24,437 nucleotides of DNA from Enteractinococcus sp. (GCA_029267455.1 JAJUIX010000001.1:1-24437), one strand, 5' to 3'; counted from the first letter of the stretch, positions 1 to 8,628 are shown. Numbers and translations: made by a program. The notes: generated by a model not told the origin, from the sequence alone.

Positions 1-600
1 GGGCACAAAATTGGTGCACCGGTCGGCATCGGCGCCTTATTAGTGCGTCGAGATGCCAAACCAGTGCCGGTGCTGCACGGTGGGGGACAAGAACGCGAGA
101 TCCGTTCGGGCACCACCGCCGATGCCCTGATTGCAGCATTTGCGGCTGCCGCCGAAGAAGCCACGACAAACTTGCCGGAAGAATCTGCTCGGTTAGCTGG
201 GCTCCGCGACCAACTAATCCGCGGCATTCAGGAAGCCATCCCGCAGGCCAAACTCCAGGGTCCGAAAGACCCGGCGTATCGGCTTCCAACGAACGTGCAC
301 TTTTCTTTTGCACAAGCCGAAGGGGACTCGTTATTATTTGGGTTGGACATGGCCGGGATTGAAAGCTCTACGGGGTCGGCATGTAACGCGGGGGTCTCAC
401 GTCCGTCACAGGTTATTTTAGCCACGGGCCAAGACGAAGCCGCCGCACGATCAACCCAGCGCTTTTCCCTGGGACACACGACGACGCAAGAAGATATCGA
501 CGCGGTGCTCAACGTGCTGCCGGGTATTTACCAAGCAGCCGCCGAAGCCGGAATGGCAGCAGAAAAGTCCTCCATCCGCACGGCCAATTCGCACCGATAA
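1..600 (+). CDS. Cysteine desulfurase (IscS/NifS family), 5'-truncated by the window edge
   Basis: This is a class V PLP-dependent enzyme that removes sulfur from L-cysteine as an enzyme-bound persulfide for tRNA thiolation and Fe-S cluster assembly. Reading from base 1, the visible 199 residues begin [13 protein letters not shown], which matches the cofactor-lysine segment of the family, so Lys3 of the fragment should be the PLP Schiff-base lysine. The catalytic cysteine lies in the loop motif STGSACNAG, around bases 367-393. [12 protein letters not shown] is the usual conserved segment after the lysine. About half of a normal protein of roughly 380-400 residues is present; the N-terminal half lies upstream of the window. 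The stop is TAA at 598-600. mnmA follows after 11 bases, consistent with a sulfur-relay operon. The call to family is firm. The choice among IscS, NifS and a dedicated tRNA-thiolation paralogue is not made here. Confidence 0.93.
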   Translation, partial: GHKIGAPVGIGALLVRRDAKPVPVLHGGGQEREIRSGTTADALIAAFAAAAEEATTNLPEESARLAGLRDQLIRGIQEAIPQAKLQGPKDPAYRLPTNVHFSFAQAEGDSLLFGLDMAGIESSTGSACNAGVSRPSQVILATGQDEAAARSTQRFSLGHTTTQEDIDAVLNVLPGIYQAAAEAGMAAEKSSIRTANSHR

Positions 601-611
601 CGGAGTACAGC

Positions 612-1760
612 ATGAAAAAGTTGAAGGTTTTAGCAGCAATGTCGGGTGGTGTTGACTCGGCCGTCGCAGCCGCGCGCGCAGTTGACGCCGGCCACGACGT
701 CGTCGGCGTGCACCTGGCCCTATCCCGCATGCCCGGCACCCTCCGCACCGGATCGCGCGGATGCTGCACGATTGAAGACGCCTCGGATGCCTGGCGCGCC
801 TGCGAAAAACTCGGTATTCCCTACTACACCTGGGACTTCTCCGAACGATTCCAAGAAGAAGTCGTTGAAGACTTTATTGACGAATACGCCGCCGGTCGCA
901 CCCCAAACCCCTGCATGCGCTGCAATGAACGCATCAAATTCGCCGCGCTGTTGGAACGCGCACTGGCGCTTGGTTTCGACGCCGTCGTCACCGGACACTA
1001 TGCCAAAGTGGTCGAAAACGACAACGGCGAACTCGAGTTGCACCGTGCCGCCGATGATGCCAAAGACCAGTCCTATGTGCTGGGCGTGCTGACGGCTGAA
1101 CAGCTCAAGCACTCGATGTTCCCGCTGGGGGATACCCCGTCGAAAGAGATGGTCCGCGCCGAGGCCGCTGAACGTGGCCTGTCGGTTGCTCAAAAACCTG
1201 ACTCGCACGATATCTGCTTTATCCCCGACGGCGATACCCGCGGCTGGTTGGAAGAAAAGATTGACATGACTAACGGCCCGATCGTCGATACCGAAGGTCA
1301 AGAAGTTGGCACCCACCCCGGCGCCCAGGCCTTTACGATCGGGCAGCGTCGCGGACTCGGCATTGGTAAACCTGCTGAGGACGGCAAACCACGCTTCGTG
1401 CTCGAAATCCGTCCGAAAGAAAATACCGTCGTCGTTGGGTCACGTGAAATGCTCGCCGTTGACCGTATCACCGGCATTCGCCCCTCCTGGGCCGGAGCTC
1501 CACTTGCTGAAGAAGCCACCGGTGCATGGTTTAACTGCCACGTTCAGGTTCGCGCTCACGCTGAACCGGTACCCGGCCGTGCTCGCGTCACGACCGGTGA
1601 CGTAGATGGCGAAACCGATGTCGTGTGGGAGATCGAACTCGACGAGACTATCCAAGGCGTCGCGCCCGGTCAGACCGCCGTACTCTATCAGGGCACCCGC
1701 GTGCTCGGCCAGGTGACCATCCACAAATCGATCAACGCCGAGCGCTTGGCACACGTCTAA
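612..1760 (+). CDS. mnmA: tRNA-specific 2-thiouridylase MnmA
   Basis: MnmA uses ATP and a sulfur relay to thiolate uridine 34 of Lys, Glu and Gln tRNAs. The 382-residue product has the usual family length. The N-terminal PP-loop is SGGVDS at residues 11-16. The two catalytic cysteines are visible: Cys101 in NPCMRCN and Cys202 in [10 protein letters not shown]. They correspond to Cys102 and Cys199 of the E. coli enzyme. TGHYAKV and [10 protein letters not shown] are further conserved segments, and the C-terminal third is the expected beta-barrel region (GQRRGLGIG, then VVVGS). The ATG at 612 has a CGGAG ribosome-binding site within the 11-base gap after the cysteine desulfurase gene, which probably supplies the persulfide sulfur. 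The next gene starts 10 bases downstream, so co-transcription is likely. Confidence 0.97.
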   Translation: MKKLKVLAAMSGGVDSAVAAARAVDAGHDVVGVHLALSRMPGTLRTGSRGCCTIEDASDAWRACEKLGIPYYTWDFSERFQEEVVEDFIDEYAAGRTPNPCMRCNERIKFAALLERALALGFDAVVTGHYAKVVENDNGELELHRAADDAKDQSYVLGVLTAEQLKHSMFPLGDTPSKEMVRAEAAERGLSVAQKPDSHDICFIPDGDTRGWLEEKIDMTNGPIVDTEGQEVGTHPGAQAFTIGQRRGLGIGKPAEDGKPRFVLEIRPKENTVVVGSREMLAVDRITGIRPSWAGAPLAEEATGAWFNCHVQVRAHAEPVPGRARVTTGDVDGETDVVWEIELDETIQGVAPGQTAVLYQGTRVLGQVTIHKSINAERLAHV

Positions 1761-1770
1761 AATAGGTACC

Positions 1771-2106
1771 ATGACTTACGATTCCACGGCGTCTTCATTG
1801 ACGGGTACGACCGATCCGGCCATTCTTGAAGAACTCTTAGCCATCCGCGCCAGCATCGACAATATTGATGCAACCCTGGTGTACCTGTTGGCAGAGCGCT
1901 TCAAGTGCACGAAAAAAGTCGGTGAGCTCAAGGCCCGGCACAATCTGCCGCCAAGTGATCCGGAGCGCGAAAAGGCCCAGATTAAACGGTTACACGAGCT
2001 CAGTCGTGACGCCGATTTGGATCCAGAGTTTGCCGAAAAGTTCCTGAACTTCATCATTGAAGAGGTCATCCGGCACCACAAAGCGATCTCGAAGGAAACC
2101 AGTTGA
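1771..2106 (+). CDS. Chorismate mutase, monofunctional AroQ type
   Basis: This enzyme converts chorismate to prephenate for phenylalanine and tyrosine synthesis. The 111-residue, all-helical sequence aligns without gaps to the E. coli AroQ fold. Expected active-site positions are Arg26 (LLAIR), Arg43 (LLAERF), Lys54 (GELK), Asp63 and Glu67 (SDPERE). The position equivalent to E. coli Gln88 falls on His103 in RHHKAI, which I believe is common in actinobacterial members but cannot check here. The first 15 or so residues are a non-conserved tail. No signal peptide is seen, so it is cytoplasmic. The ATG at 1771 follows mnmA by 10 bases with AGG upstream. Its stop overlaps the start of the next gene, so the four genes from the left edge probably form one transcript. 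Confidence 0.9.
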   Translation: MTYDSTASSLTGTTDPAILEELLAIRASIDNIDATLVYLLAERFKCTKKVGELKARHNLPPSDPEREKAQIKRLHELSRDADLDPEFAEKFLNFIIEEVIRHHKAISKETS

Positions 2107-3080
2107 CCCACCCGATCGGTGTGGTTGACGGCACCTTTGCCGGGACAGACCCGCATGCTGTCTATGCGCTGCAACTATCGGAAATTGGCCCACCGCATAT
2201 CCCGGCGCTTGCCGAACTACCGGCCGTTGGACCGCACGCAACCGAGTTAGGCAAAGTTGTGGCCAATATCGGACTGCCCTTCGAGCTGCGTCCCTACGGA
2301 TGGCAGTTGCAACGTGGCGACCGTATTACTTCGACGGATCAACGCCGCGCTATCTCGCACCGTGACACTATTATCCAAGCCCTCGTCGACGTCGCCGAAG
2401 ACGCTGAAGTACCGGAGGTGGCAGTACGCCTGCTCGGTCCGGTGAGTACCATGGTTGCTGGCATGCTCCCTTCGGGACAGCGCATCCTGCGTGATGCCGG
2501 GGCGCGGGCCGATGTCGCTGCGGCATGGGCTGATGCTGTCACAAACCTGACAGGCCGCATCCGCGACGTCGTGGGGGCAAAAACCACAGTGTTCGTCCAA
2601 GAATTCGAGGCTGGAAAAGCGGTCGAAGGAACAATTCGCTCAGTTTCTGGGGTCGAGGTTGAACGTGCACTGGATGTCTCCGAAGTCCGTACCATGTGGC
2701 AAATTGCGGCGGCGACCGACGCCACCATCATGATCGATACGAATGCCAGCCTGACAACAACGGCAGCTGAAGCAGGGTCAGTGGTCGTGGCCTGGCCTGC
2801 GGGGAGAACACAACAGACCGAGCATACTTGGGAGCTTGTAGATGAGCTCGTCTCCGCGCAAACACCGGTTGCCCTTCTGCTGCCGTCACAAGATAATCCG
2901 GAACGGTTTGCTGAAGAATGTATTCAGCAATACTTGGCATGGGGTTTAGCACCTGCGGGATTGGAACACGTTCGTCTCGTGCGCCGCTTCAATGGTGAAT
3001 CGGAACTGTCAGTTGGGGCCGGGCTAGAGGAACTGCGCACCGTGGCAGAGCATGCCGCCCAGTATCTCACGACGCTGTAG
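2103..3080 (+). CDS. Short MetE-like (cobalamin-independent methionine synthase C-domain-like) protein, function uncertain
   Basis: The 325-residue protein resembles a family found near mnmA/ligA in many actinobacteria (for example Rv3015c of M. tuberculosis). These are usually labelled methionine synthase, vitamin-B12 independent. It is about the size of the MetE catalytic half, not the full enzyme of about 750 residues. Family-like segments are the N-terminal GVVDGTFAGTDPHAVYALQ with PPHIPALAELPAVGP, and PYGWQLQRGD. Only one cysteine is seen (EECIQQ, near residue 267), so the Cys/His/Cys zinc and homocysteine site of true MetE is not recognisable. Real methionine synthase activity is therefore doubtful. 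The start is TTG at 2103, sharing bases with the chorismate mutase stop (TTGA), which implies translational coupling. I assign the fold by pattern and give no reaction. Confidence 0.72.
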   Translation: MTHPIGVVDGTFAGTDPHAVYALQLSEIGPPHIPALAELPAVGPHATELGKVVANIGLPFELRPYGWQLQRGDRITSTDQRRAISHRDTIIQALVDVAEDAEVPEVAVRLLGPVSTMVAGMLPSGQRILRDAGARADVAAAWADAVTNLTGRIRDVVGAKTTVFVQEFEAGKAVEGTIRSVSGVEVERALDVSEVRTMWQIAAATDATIMIDTNASLTTTAAEAGSVVVAWPAGRTQQTEHTWELVDELVSAQTPVALLLPSQDNPERFAEECIQQYLAWGLAPAGLEHVRLVRRFNGESELSVGAGLEELRTVAEHAAQYLTTL

Positions 3081-3102
3081 CACGTAGTAGAGCCTGCCAT
3101 GT

Positions 3103-3139
3103 TTCGGAGGAAGACCCTGGAGACTTTCAGGATCCCGAA
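3103..3139. terminator. Candidate hairpin between convergent genes
   Basis: In the 68-base gap between two convergent genes, CCTGGA (3116-3121) pairs with TTCAGG (3126-3131) around a GACT tetraloop, with one G-U pair. An outer 5-bp arm, TTCGG (3103-3107) with CCGAA (3135-3139), encloses it with unequal interior loops. There is no T tract. It could serve as a weak bidirectional terminator; the structure is imperfect. Confidence 0.33.
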
Positions 3140-3148
3140 GCGTCATGG

Positions 3149-4441
3149 CTAAAGGCGGCCTGCTGCTTTGAGGCGAAGATACGCGTCTCCCACTGCCATC
3201 GGTAGTTCACTGGGTTGGGCTTCGACCACCTCGGCTCCATAGCGATTCAGGAGCGCAACCATCCTGCGGTTCCGCAATTTCTGTGCTTCAGCGCTGGCCG
3301 CAATGAAAGCATCATCGGAGCTGTCACGACGCTGAGCCATTGCGTCAAGTTCTGGATCCGCTACCGCAGCAATGAGCACGACATGCCGATGGGTCAAAAC
3401 CGGCAGGATCGGGATGAGGCCTTCCTCGATTGCCGCTGAATCTAATGGGGTCACTAAGACAATGAAGGCGCGCTGACGCGTGATAGCCGAAATTTCGGGC
3501 GGCAGCACGGACCAATCCGCAGCCAAAAGGCGTGGGAAGACTTTCGCCAGGGCCGTTGAGACCCGGTGAAGCAAGTGGCCCTTTTCCTCGGACGAAGAGC
3601 GTGTCCGAATTGTTTGATCTAAGGTCACCAAATCAACCCGGTCCCCGCCGGCATTGGCCAGCGCCGCCATAAAGAGTGCTGCCTCTATCCCAGCGTCGAA
3701 ACGGGTCTCATCACCCACCCGAACAGCCGAGGCCCGGGAGGAATCCAGTACCACCACGACACGACGGTCACGTTCGGGACGATACGTGCGGACAATCAGC
3801 TCATCAGCACGAGCTGACGCGCGCCAATCAATGGTTCGAACATCATCACCGCGAACATATTCACGCAACGAGTCAAACTCATGCCCGGCACCTGGCATAT
3901 GGACTGCCGAACGACCCTCAATTTCTCGTAACTGTTGGATACGAGACGGCAAATGTCGACGAGACCGAAACGGCGGTACGACCGTCACCTCACCGCTGGA
4001 ATCATGCGTATACTGTCGTCCCGCAAGGCCCATCGGACCCGTTGTTCGAACCGTGAATTTGCGGGTCCGGACTGTGCCCCGACGCGATGGGGAAAGCTCC
4101 GAGGTGAATCGTTGTGTCGCATTCGGCTCGAGATCCAGTTCATGAAGGGGCTGAGCATCATTGGCAGAGGGTTGCCAACCGTCCCGCACGTGACCACGCA
4201 TCCGCCGACGAGCGTGATTGGTCAACTCAACCCACACTTCAACCGGTTCTTCTAAACGGACCTGGGGGTTGCTACTGCGGGTGATGGTCACCTCCCGAGG
4301 CGAGGGCGTCAAAGCAAGCTCGACCACCAAGAGCAGACCCAGCACGCTCAACAGCGCAAAAACGGTACCCCAGCCTGGCCAAAGCACCATCGGGATGAAC
4401 CCGGCGACAGCCAGTAATACAAAACGGTATGAAATAAACAT
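3149..4441 (-). CDS. DUF58 (vWA-like) membrane-anchored protein of a MoxR operon
   Basis: The 430-residue protein belongs to the DUF58 family, partner of MoxR ATPases in bacterial envelope operons. Two hydrophobic segments near residues 5-20 and 24-42 anchor it. A long soluble part follows, with the family signature at residues 187-220 (HEFDSLREYVRGDD, then TIDWRASAR). The C-terminal region has a vWA-like fold starting VVVVLDSSRA, where Asp233 begins a MIDAS-like motif whose usual third hydroxyl residue is Ala. I place the start at the ATG whose T is at 4441, which overlaps the moxR stop as ATGA. The frame stays open to 4546, but that extension would overlap moxR by over 100 bases and is rich in Arg/Gly/Ser without family similarity. 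It is the last gene of the operon. Confidence 0.9.
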   Translation of the reverse strand: MFISYRFVLLAVAGFIPMVLWPGWGTVFALLSVLGLLLVVELALTPSPREVTITRSSNPQVRLEEPVEVWVELTNHARRRMRGHVRDGWQPSANDAQPLHELDLEPNATQRFTSELSPSRRGTVRTRKFTVRTTGPMGLAGRQYTHDSSGEVTVVPPFRSRRHLPSRIQQLREIEGRSAVHMPGAGHEFDSLREYVRGDDVRTIDWRASARADELIVRTYRPERDRRVVVVLDSSRASAVRVGDETRFDAGIEAALFMAALANAGGDRVDLVTLDQTIRTRSSSEEKGHLLHRVSTALAKVFPRLLAADWSVLPPEISAITRQRAFIVLVTPLDSAAIEEGLIPILPVLTHRHVVLIAAVADPELDAMAQRRDSSDDAFIAASAEAQKLRNRRMVALLNRYGAEVVEAQPSELPMAVGDAYLRLKAAGRL

Positions 4442-5397
4442 CAGCGTGGCACCGGAACCGTGGCGATGAGACCGGTAAGTACCTGGTCGATACTGACCCC
4501 GTCCATTTCGGCTTCCGGGCGTAGCGAGACGCGATGGCGCAGACATGGTAGCACGAGCGCTTGGACGTCGTCGGGAGTAACAAAATCCCGACCGAGCAGC
4601 CAGGCCCAGGCCTTTGCGGTCTTCATTAATGCCGTCGAGCCACGAGGGGATACCCCAGCCTGGAATGACGGGGACGTGCGGGTAGCTTGCACCACATCGA
4701 CGATGTACGCCACGACCTCAGGCGAGGTTTTCACCTGAGCGATTTCTTCTCGGGCAGCGGCGATCGTGCACTGGTCAGCTACGGCCCGCAGACCTGCGTC
4801 GGCCAGTTCGGTGGGGCGGAAACCAGCGGCGTGGCGATTGAGGATTTCGATTTCCTCGTTGCGAGCGGGCAGATCGAGTTTCACCTTGAGCATGAACCGG
4901 TCCAACTGCGCCTCGGGTAGCGGGTACGTTCCCTCGAACTCGATCGGGTTCTGGGTGGCGATGACCATAAAGGGTTCCGGTAGGGGATAGGTGTTCCCAT
5001 CGACCGAAACCTGGTGTTCTTCCATCGCCTCCAGTAGCGCGGCCTGGGTTTTTGGCGGGGTCCGGTTAATCTCATCGGCCAACATCAAGTTGGTGAAGAC
5101 GGGACCTTCCCGGAAGCGGAATTGTGAGGTTGAGGCATCATAAATCAGGGATCCGGTGACGTCACCCGGCATGAGGTCCGGGGTGAACTGCACGCGAGTG
5201 TTGTTCATGTCCATGGCTTCGGCCAGGCTCCGCACCAGTAAGGTTTTGGCCACCCCGGGGACACCTTCCAACAGGACGTGACCTTCGGCTAACAACCCGA
5301 TGAGCAACGAGGTGACGGCGTGGTCCTGACCGACGACGGCCTTGGCAACCTCGGCGCGGACATCATTGAGCGCAGGACGGGCGGTGCTGGTGTTCAC
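4441..5397 (-). CDS. MoxR-family AAA+ ATPase
   Basis: MoxR ATPases act as chaperone-like assembly factors together with vWA or DUF58 proteins. The 318-residue product has Walker A GVPGVAKT at residues 45-52, Walker B LMLADEINRTPPK starting near 104 (Asp108, Glu109), and IATQNPIEFEGTYPLPEAQ with LDRFM in the sensor region. The C-terminal lid helices contain SPRGSTALMKTAKAWA, and the DFVTPDDVQ motif follows. No membrane segment is seen, so it is cytoplasmic. The start is GTG at 5397, overlapping the upstream DUF4350 stop as GTGA; the stop overlaps the DUF58 start as ATGA. Gene order resembles the M. tuberculosis moxR2 region (DUF4350, moxR2, DUF58). The family is certain; the substrate is unknown. 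Confidence 0.95.
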   Translation of the reverse strand: MNTSTARPALNDVRAEVAKAVVGQDHAVTSLLIGLLAEGHVLLEGVPGVAKTLLVRSLAEAMDMNNTRVQFTPDLMPGDVTGSLIYDASTSQFRFREGPVFTNLMLADEINRTPPKTQAALLEAMEEHQVSVDGNTYPLPEPFMVIATQNPIEFEGTYPLPEAQLDRFMLKVKLDLPARNEEIEILNRHAAGFRPTELADAGLRAVADQCTIAAAREEIAQVKTSPEVVAYIVDVVQATRTSPSFQAGVSPRGSTALMKTAKAWAWLLGRDFVTPDDVQALVLPCLRHRVSLRPEAEMDGVSIDQVLTGLIATVPVPR

Positions 5398-6590
5398 GAT
5401 GACTCCTTTGTTGGTGCGCTGAATCGATGACGCACTTGGTGTTCAAGGTCTTGTAACTGATTCGACCAGGTGACAAATTGTTGTGTGGTCAGGTGCTCGG
5501 GCGGTGGGGCATAGAGTGCTTGCAGCTGTTGTAGCGGCACGCCGAGTTGTTTGGCGGTTTCGGTCAGGACCGCATCCGCGGAGGACCGAGCACCTAATTG
5601 CAGCAGTCGAGCCAGCCGGGCGATCGACGCTTGCTGCAGCGTCGTGAGGGCATGGTCGTGGTGCTTGGCTTTGGCATACATTCGTCCGCGGCCCACAGTG
5701 GTTTCGGCGGCCGGAACTTCTGCGGGCAGCGGTTCGCTGATGACCGGGCCGGTGCGGCGTCCTCGGTAGAGCAAGTAGATCCCGGTTGCGATCACGGCCC
5801 ATACCAGTCCCATCCGAGCCCAGTCGGGAAGTTGTACCGGCGACAGCTGGCCGTCAGTATCCGGATCAAATTGGAAGTTTGGTTGAAACCAAATCACCGT
5901 ATCGGATTGCCCCAGCGCCCAGGTGGCCAAGGTGGCCGTGCCGTTCTCGTACAGTCCGGCATTCGACAGCATCCGCCAATCCGCGAAGACGATCGAGCCT
6001 TCGGCGGTTTCGGCGTAGGCGTACAGGGGTTCGTCGTCGTCACTGGCTTCATCGACGACGCCAAAACACCCCTGTGCCGCATCGGCCAAGCGGACACCCT
6101 GCCGGACACCGGAAATATCTCCGGCTTCGACTGCGGCGTCCAACTGGCAATTTGCTGTGGCCTGGAGGTTTTCTACAAAACCAATCGGCTGGGTGCCGTA
6201 GACGCCGTCGAGTAGGTGGCGACGCTGCGGCTCCGAGACCCCGGCGAATACGCGTTGATCAGCGGGCACAAGCTCAGCGAGTTCTTCGAGGCGCTCGTAG
6301 GATGCGGTTTCCATGGCCGTGTACTTATCGTGGAATACTACGGTCGCATCGGGATGACGGTTGAGTTCCGATTGGAGCTGGGTCATCGACTGAGCCGGCC
6401 GGACGGCGATGCCGTGGTCTTCGAGCACGCTGGTGATGGCGGCGGCACCAAAATCAGTTTCGTCATCGAGCCCCAGGCTGCCTTCGGTGCGCTCCGGTTG
6501 CAGCGCAATCCAAATCATCACGCCAAGCCAGGCTGAAACCACCAGCACGACCACGAGGAGGAGACCAATATTTTTTCGACGACGAGTCAT
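5394..6590 (-). CDS. DUF4350-domain membrane protein
   Basis: The 398-residue protein has a basic N-terminus (MTRRRKN) followed by a membrane segment at about residues 8-30. An extracytoplasmic domain of roughly 225 residues comes next, then a second membrane segment at about 259-276 and a cytoplasmic tail rich in helices. The extracytoplasmic part includes SVLEDHGIAVRP and DATVVFHD, typical of the DUF4350 family, which has a glutamine-amidotransferase-like fold with no known activity. Two cysteines (Cys148 in NCQLD and Cys175 in QGCFG) lie in the extracytoplasmic domain and could form a disulfide; this is inference. The gene overlaps its neighbours by 4 bases at both ends. Its companions suggest an envelope complex with MoxR and DUF58. 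No enzymatic role is assigned. Confidence 0.84.
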   Translation of the reverse strand: MTRRRKNIGLLLVVVLVVSAWLGVMIWIALQPERTEGSLGLDDETDFGAAAITSVLEDHGIAVRPAQSMTQLQSELNRHPDATVVFHDKYTAMETASYERLEELAELVPADQRVFAGVSEPQRRHLLDGVYGTQPIGFVENLQATANCQLDAAVEAGDISGVRQGVRLADAAQGCFGVVDEASDDDEPLYAYAETAEGSIVFADWRMLSNAGLYENGTATLATWALGQSDTVIWFQPNFQFDPDTDGQLSPVQLPDWARMGLVWAVIATGIYLLYRGRRTGPVISEPLPAEVPAAETTVGRGRMYAKAKHHDHALTTLQQASIARLARLLQLGARSSADAVLTETAKQLGVPLQQLQALYAPPPEHLTTQQFVTWSNQLQDLEHQVRHRFSAPTKESS

Positions 6591-7234
6591 CGAGGCATCA
6601 ACCTCGCGGGATCATGACGGGGGTCAACGGCTTGCGGTTGCGCGGTTGCCACGCTCTGCGCCAGTTGGAGCATTGCCTCGGTAGCCGGTCGGGTTGGGAC
6701 GGTGCCCCCATAAATAATCTTGTTGAACTCGGTCGACGCGTCGGCGATCGCGGAACGATGTCCGGGCAGCACGGCACCCAGCGACCAGCCGAATGTGGTG
6801 GCCGTCGTGGCCGGTGTGACCTCGACGAGTTCACGCTCGGAGGCGCTGCGCACCATGAACCGGTAGGCGTCCAAGTATGCCTGATCCAACTGATTGGCGG
6901 CGAGGTGCCGCTGCGCGTTGTGCAGGTATTGCTCGGCTGGAATAGCCGGGTCGACCAGATGATTCGCCGCATCCTGAGCCGATGGTGAGACCGAGGGCCG
7001 GAAATACCGGACCAAGAGGAACAACAGCACGCCCACGGCGACAATGAGGAGCACTTGGATGATGACGCCGCCGGTCCCGCTGGCATCGACATTGACAGAT
7101 AGCGCATTGCCGAGCCACTCGAGCAGCCGTTCCCACAGGGTCATTTCGGTGGGTTCAACATCGTAGGACTCAATACGGTCATCCAGTAATTGCCGGGCCT
7201 CTTCGTCGTCTGGGGTCCACGGGCTGGTGGTCAT
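6587..7234 (-). CDS. DUF4129-domain membrane protein
   Basis: The 215-residue protein has a cytoplasmic or loop region rich in acidic residues at the start, one clear membrane segment at about residues 56-78 (GGVIIQVLLIVAVGVLLFLL), and a C-terminal soluble helical domain. That domain contains AQRHLAANQLDQAYLDAYRF, TTATTFGWSLG and FNKIIYGG, the pattern of the DUF4129 family. DUF4129 domains often occur with transglutaminase-like, MoxR and DUF58 proteins; here the domain stands alone without a transglutaminase. The start ATG at 7234 overlaps the upstream gene's stop as ATGA, and its stop overlaps the DUF4350 start the same way. Its role is unknown, presumably structural in the MoxR-linked envelope complex. 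Confidence 0.84.
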   Translation of the reverse strand: MTTSPWTPDDEEARQLLDDRIESYDVEPTEMTLWERLLEWLGNALSVNVDASGTGGVIIQVLLIVAVGVLLFLLVRYFRPSVSPSAQDAANHLVDPAIPAEQYLHNAQRHLAANQLDQAYLDAYRFMVRSASERELVEVTPATTATTFGWSLGAVLPGHRSAIADASTEFNKIIYGGTVPTRPATEAMLQLAQSVATAQPQAVDPRHDPARLMPR

Positions 7235-8628
7235 TGAGCAGGTCCCGTGGGGCTTGGCGGCGACGGCGGACCTTGAGGACCTTGAGACGGGCCGGGCTGA
7301 CCGGGATATGGCGGCTGCTGCGGTGGGTTACCGTATGGGCTGGTGCCGTAGGGCCCGGGCTGACCGGTCGGACCGAATGGGCCAGGCTGGCCGTACTGTC
7401 CTGATGGTCCCGGCCGGGCGGGTGCGGCGTGGCGGCCCGGAATAAGGTCGTTGGCGTCATCGTCGCCACCGGGACGGTGTTCCATCGAGGTGTCGAAACG
7501 ATCCGTGGTTGAACCTGAGGCGTGTTGTGCCGCTAGTTGTTGGAAGTGCAGTCCGAGGCCTTCCTTGCGGAAACGGTAGTCAAAGTAGAAAAAGATTGAG
7601 ATGAGGACGCCCATATTGGTCACGATGAACCCGGCCAGCGAGGCGATCGCGGTCAAGAGCAGATTGAGGACGATCATGGACCCCATCAGTTGCGCCTCGG
7701 TTCCGGCCGCAGTCAGGATAAAGCCCGCGATAAAGTTCAATGGGCTGGTGATCACAGCCGAGACGATCCCCAGAATGAGCGCAAACAACACGACGATACC
7801 CAGGGTTCGCCAAAAATAGCCGCGCGTCAGCCCCCAGGAGCGACGAAGAGCTGCGAAAATGCCAATGTCTTCGATGACCATCGCCGGAATCACCAGGTGC
7901 AAGCGGATGGCAAAAAATAGACCAACCAGCAGCGGAATGAAAATGGACAACAGCACACCGAATACGAGGGCGGCGATAGCTGGGCCGCTTTCTGGTTCAC
8001 CACCGGCAAAGGTGACGAGATAGACCAGGAAAAGCAGTGCCACAACAGCCGCCCACACCAGGATGACGGCCAGGATCAGCAGCGCGATCAGACCGATGAG
8101 CCTGCCCCACTGGCCGCGTAACAGCCGGAATCCCTGCCCGAGGGAAGTTTTCATCCCGATGGCGCCGCGAGCAATCATCGTCGAATATATGCCCCAGTTG
8201 AAGGTTTGGCCTAGGAGCAGAACGAGTTGGGCCAGGATCATGGCCCCGATGAACCCAAACCCGGCGCCGGAGACCATCATCGAGTCGATGTCCGCATACG
8301 GATCGAGCATGGCGTTGCCGAAAGACCGCAGTATCAGAAATTCGCCGATCGCGGCCAAGATGGCCGCGATGGAACCGAAAATGAGGGCCGCACCGAAAAA
8401 GAGTCCGGGTGACTTTCGGATAGTGGCGAACATCGACGAGAAATAGTCGCCGAGCGTCATTGGGCGCAGGGGGAGCGAACCGGGCTGACTCGCCGCCATA
8501 TACGGGGACTGCCCGCCATACTGTGGGTACGGGGTCGGCTGACCGCTTTGTGAACTCCAGCCGTAGGAGCCCGGCTGATGTGGCCCCTGCGGTTCGGGAT
8601 GTGGGCTAGATGGGCCGTGATATGACAT
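7231..8628 (-). CDS. Polytopic membrane protein (GPDP-membrane-domain-like) with proline-rich tails
   Basis: The 465-residue protein has about six membrane segments (near residues 73-100, 122-145, 176-208, 215-245, 272-293 and 318-348). They follow the start signature LRPMTLGDYFSSMFATIRKS, common in actinobacterial proteins resembling the membrane domain of glycerophosphodiester phosphodiesterases. No phosphodiesterase catalytic domain is present, so no lipid hydrolysis is inferred. Both ends are low-complexity. The N-terminal 50 residues are rich in Pro, Gly, Gln and Ser, and the last 60 contain repeated GQPGP-type words ending QGPPSPPSP. The ATG at 8628 is the first gene of the five-gene minus-strand operon, divergent from mtrA across 209 bases. 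The ribosome-binding site is weak (GAGG lies far upstream). Confidence 0.78.
   Translation of the reverse strand: MSYHGPSSPHPEPQGPHQPGSYGWSSQSGQPTPYPQYGGQSPYMAASQPGSLPLRPMTLGDYFSSMFATIRKSPGLFFGAALIFGSIAAILAAIGEFLILRSFGNAMLDPYADIDSMMVSGAGFGFIGAMILAQLVLLLGQTFNWGIYSTMIARGAIGMKTSLGQGFRLLRGQWGRLIGLIALLILAVILVWAAVVALLFLVYLVTFAGGEPESGPAIAALVFGVLLSIFIPLLVGLFFAIRLHLVIPAMVIEDIGIFAALRRSWGLTRGYFWRTLGIVVLFALILGIVSAVITSPLNFIAGFILTAAGTEAQLMGSMIVLNLLLTAIASLAGFIVTNMGVLISIFFYFDYRFRKEGLGLHFQQLAAQHASGSTTDRFDTSMEHRPGGDDDANDLIPGRHAAPARPGPSGQYGQPGPFGPTGQPGPYGTSPYGNPPQQPPYPGQPGPSQGPQGPPSPPSPTGPAQ

Noticed and set aside
4442..4546. Upstream extension of the DUF58 protein to an ATG at 4546
   Set aside because: It lies wholly within moxR and gives an Arg/Gly-rich sequence; the ATGA overlap at 4441 fits the other junctions of the operon.
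5598..6364. Plus-strand open frames across the DUF4350 gene
   Set aside because: Two overlapping frames, both low in motif content, opposite a well-supported operon gene.
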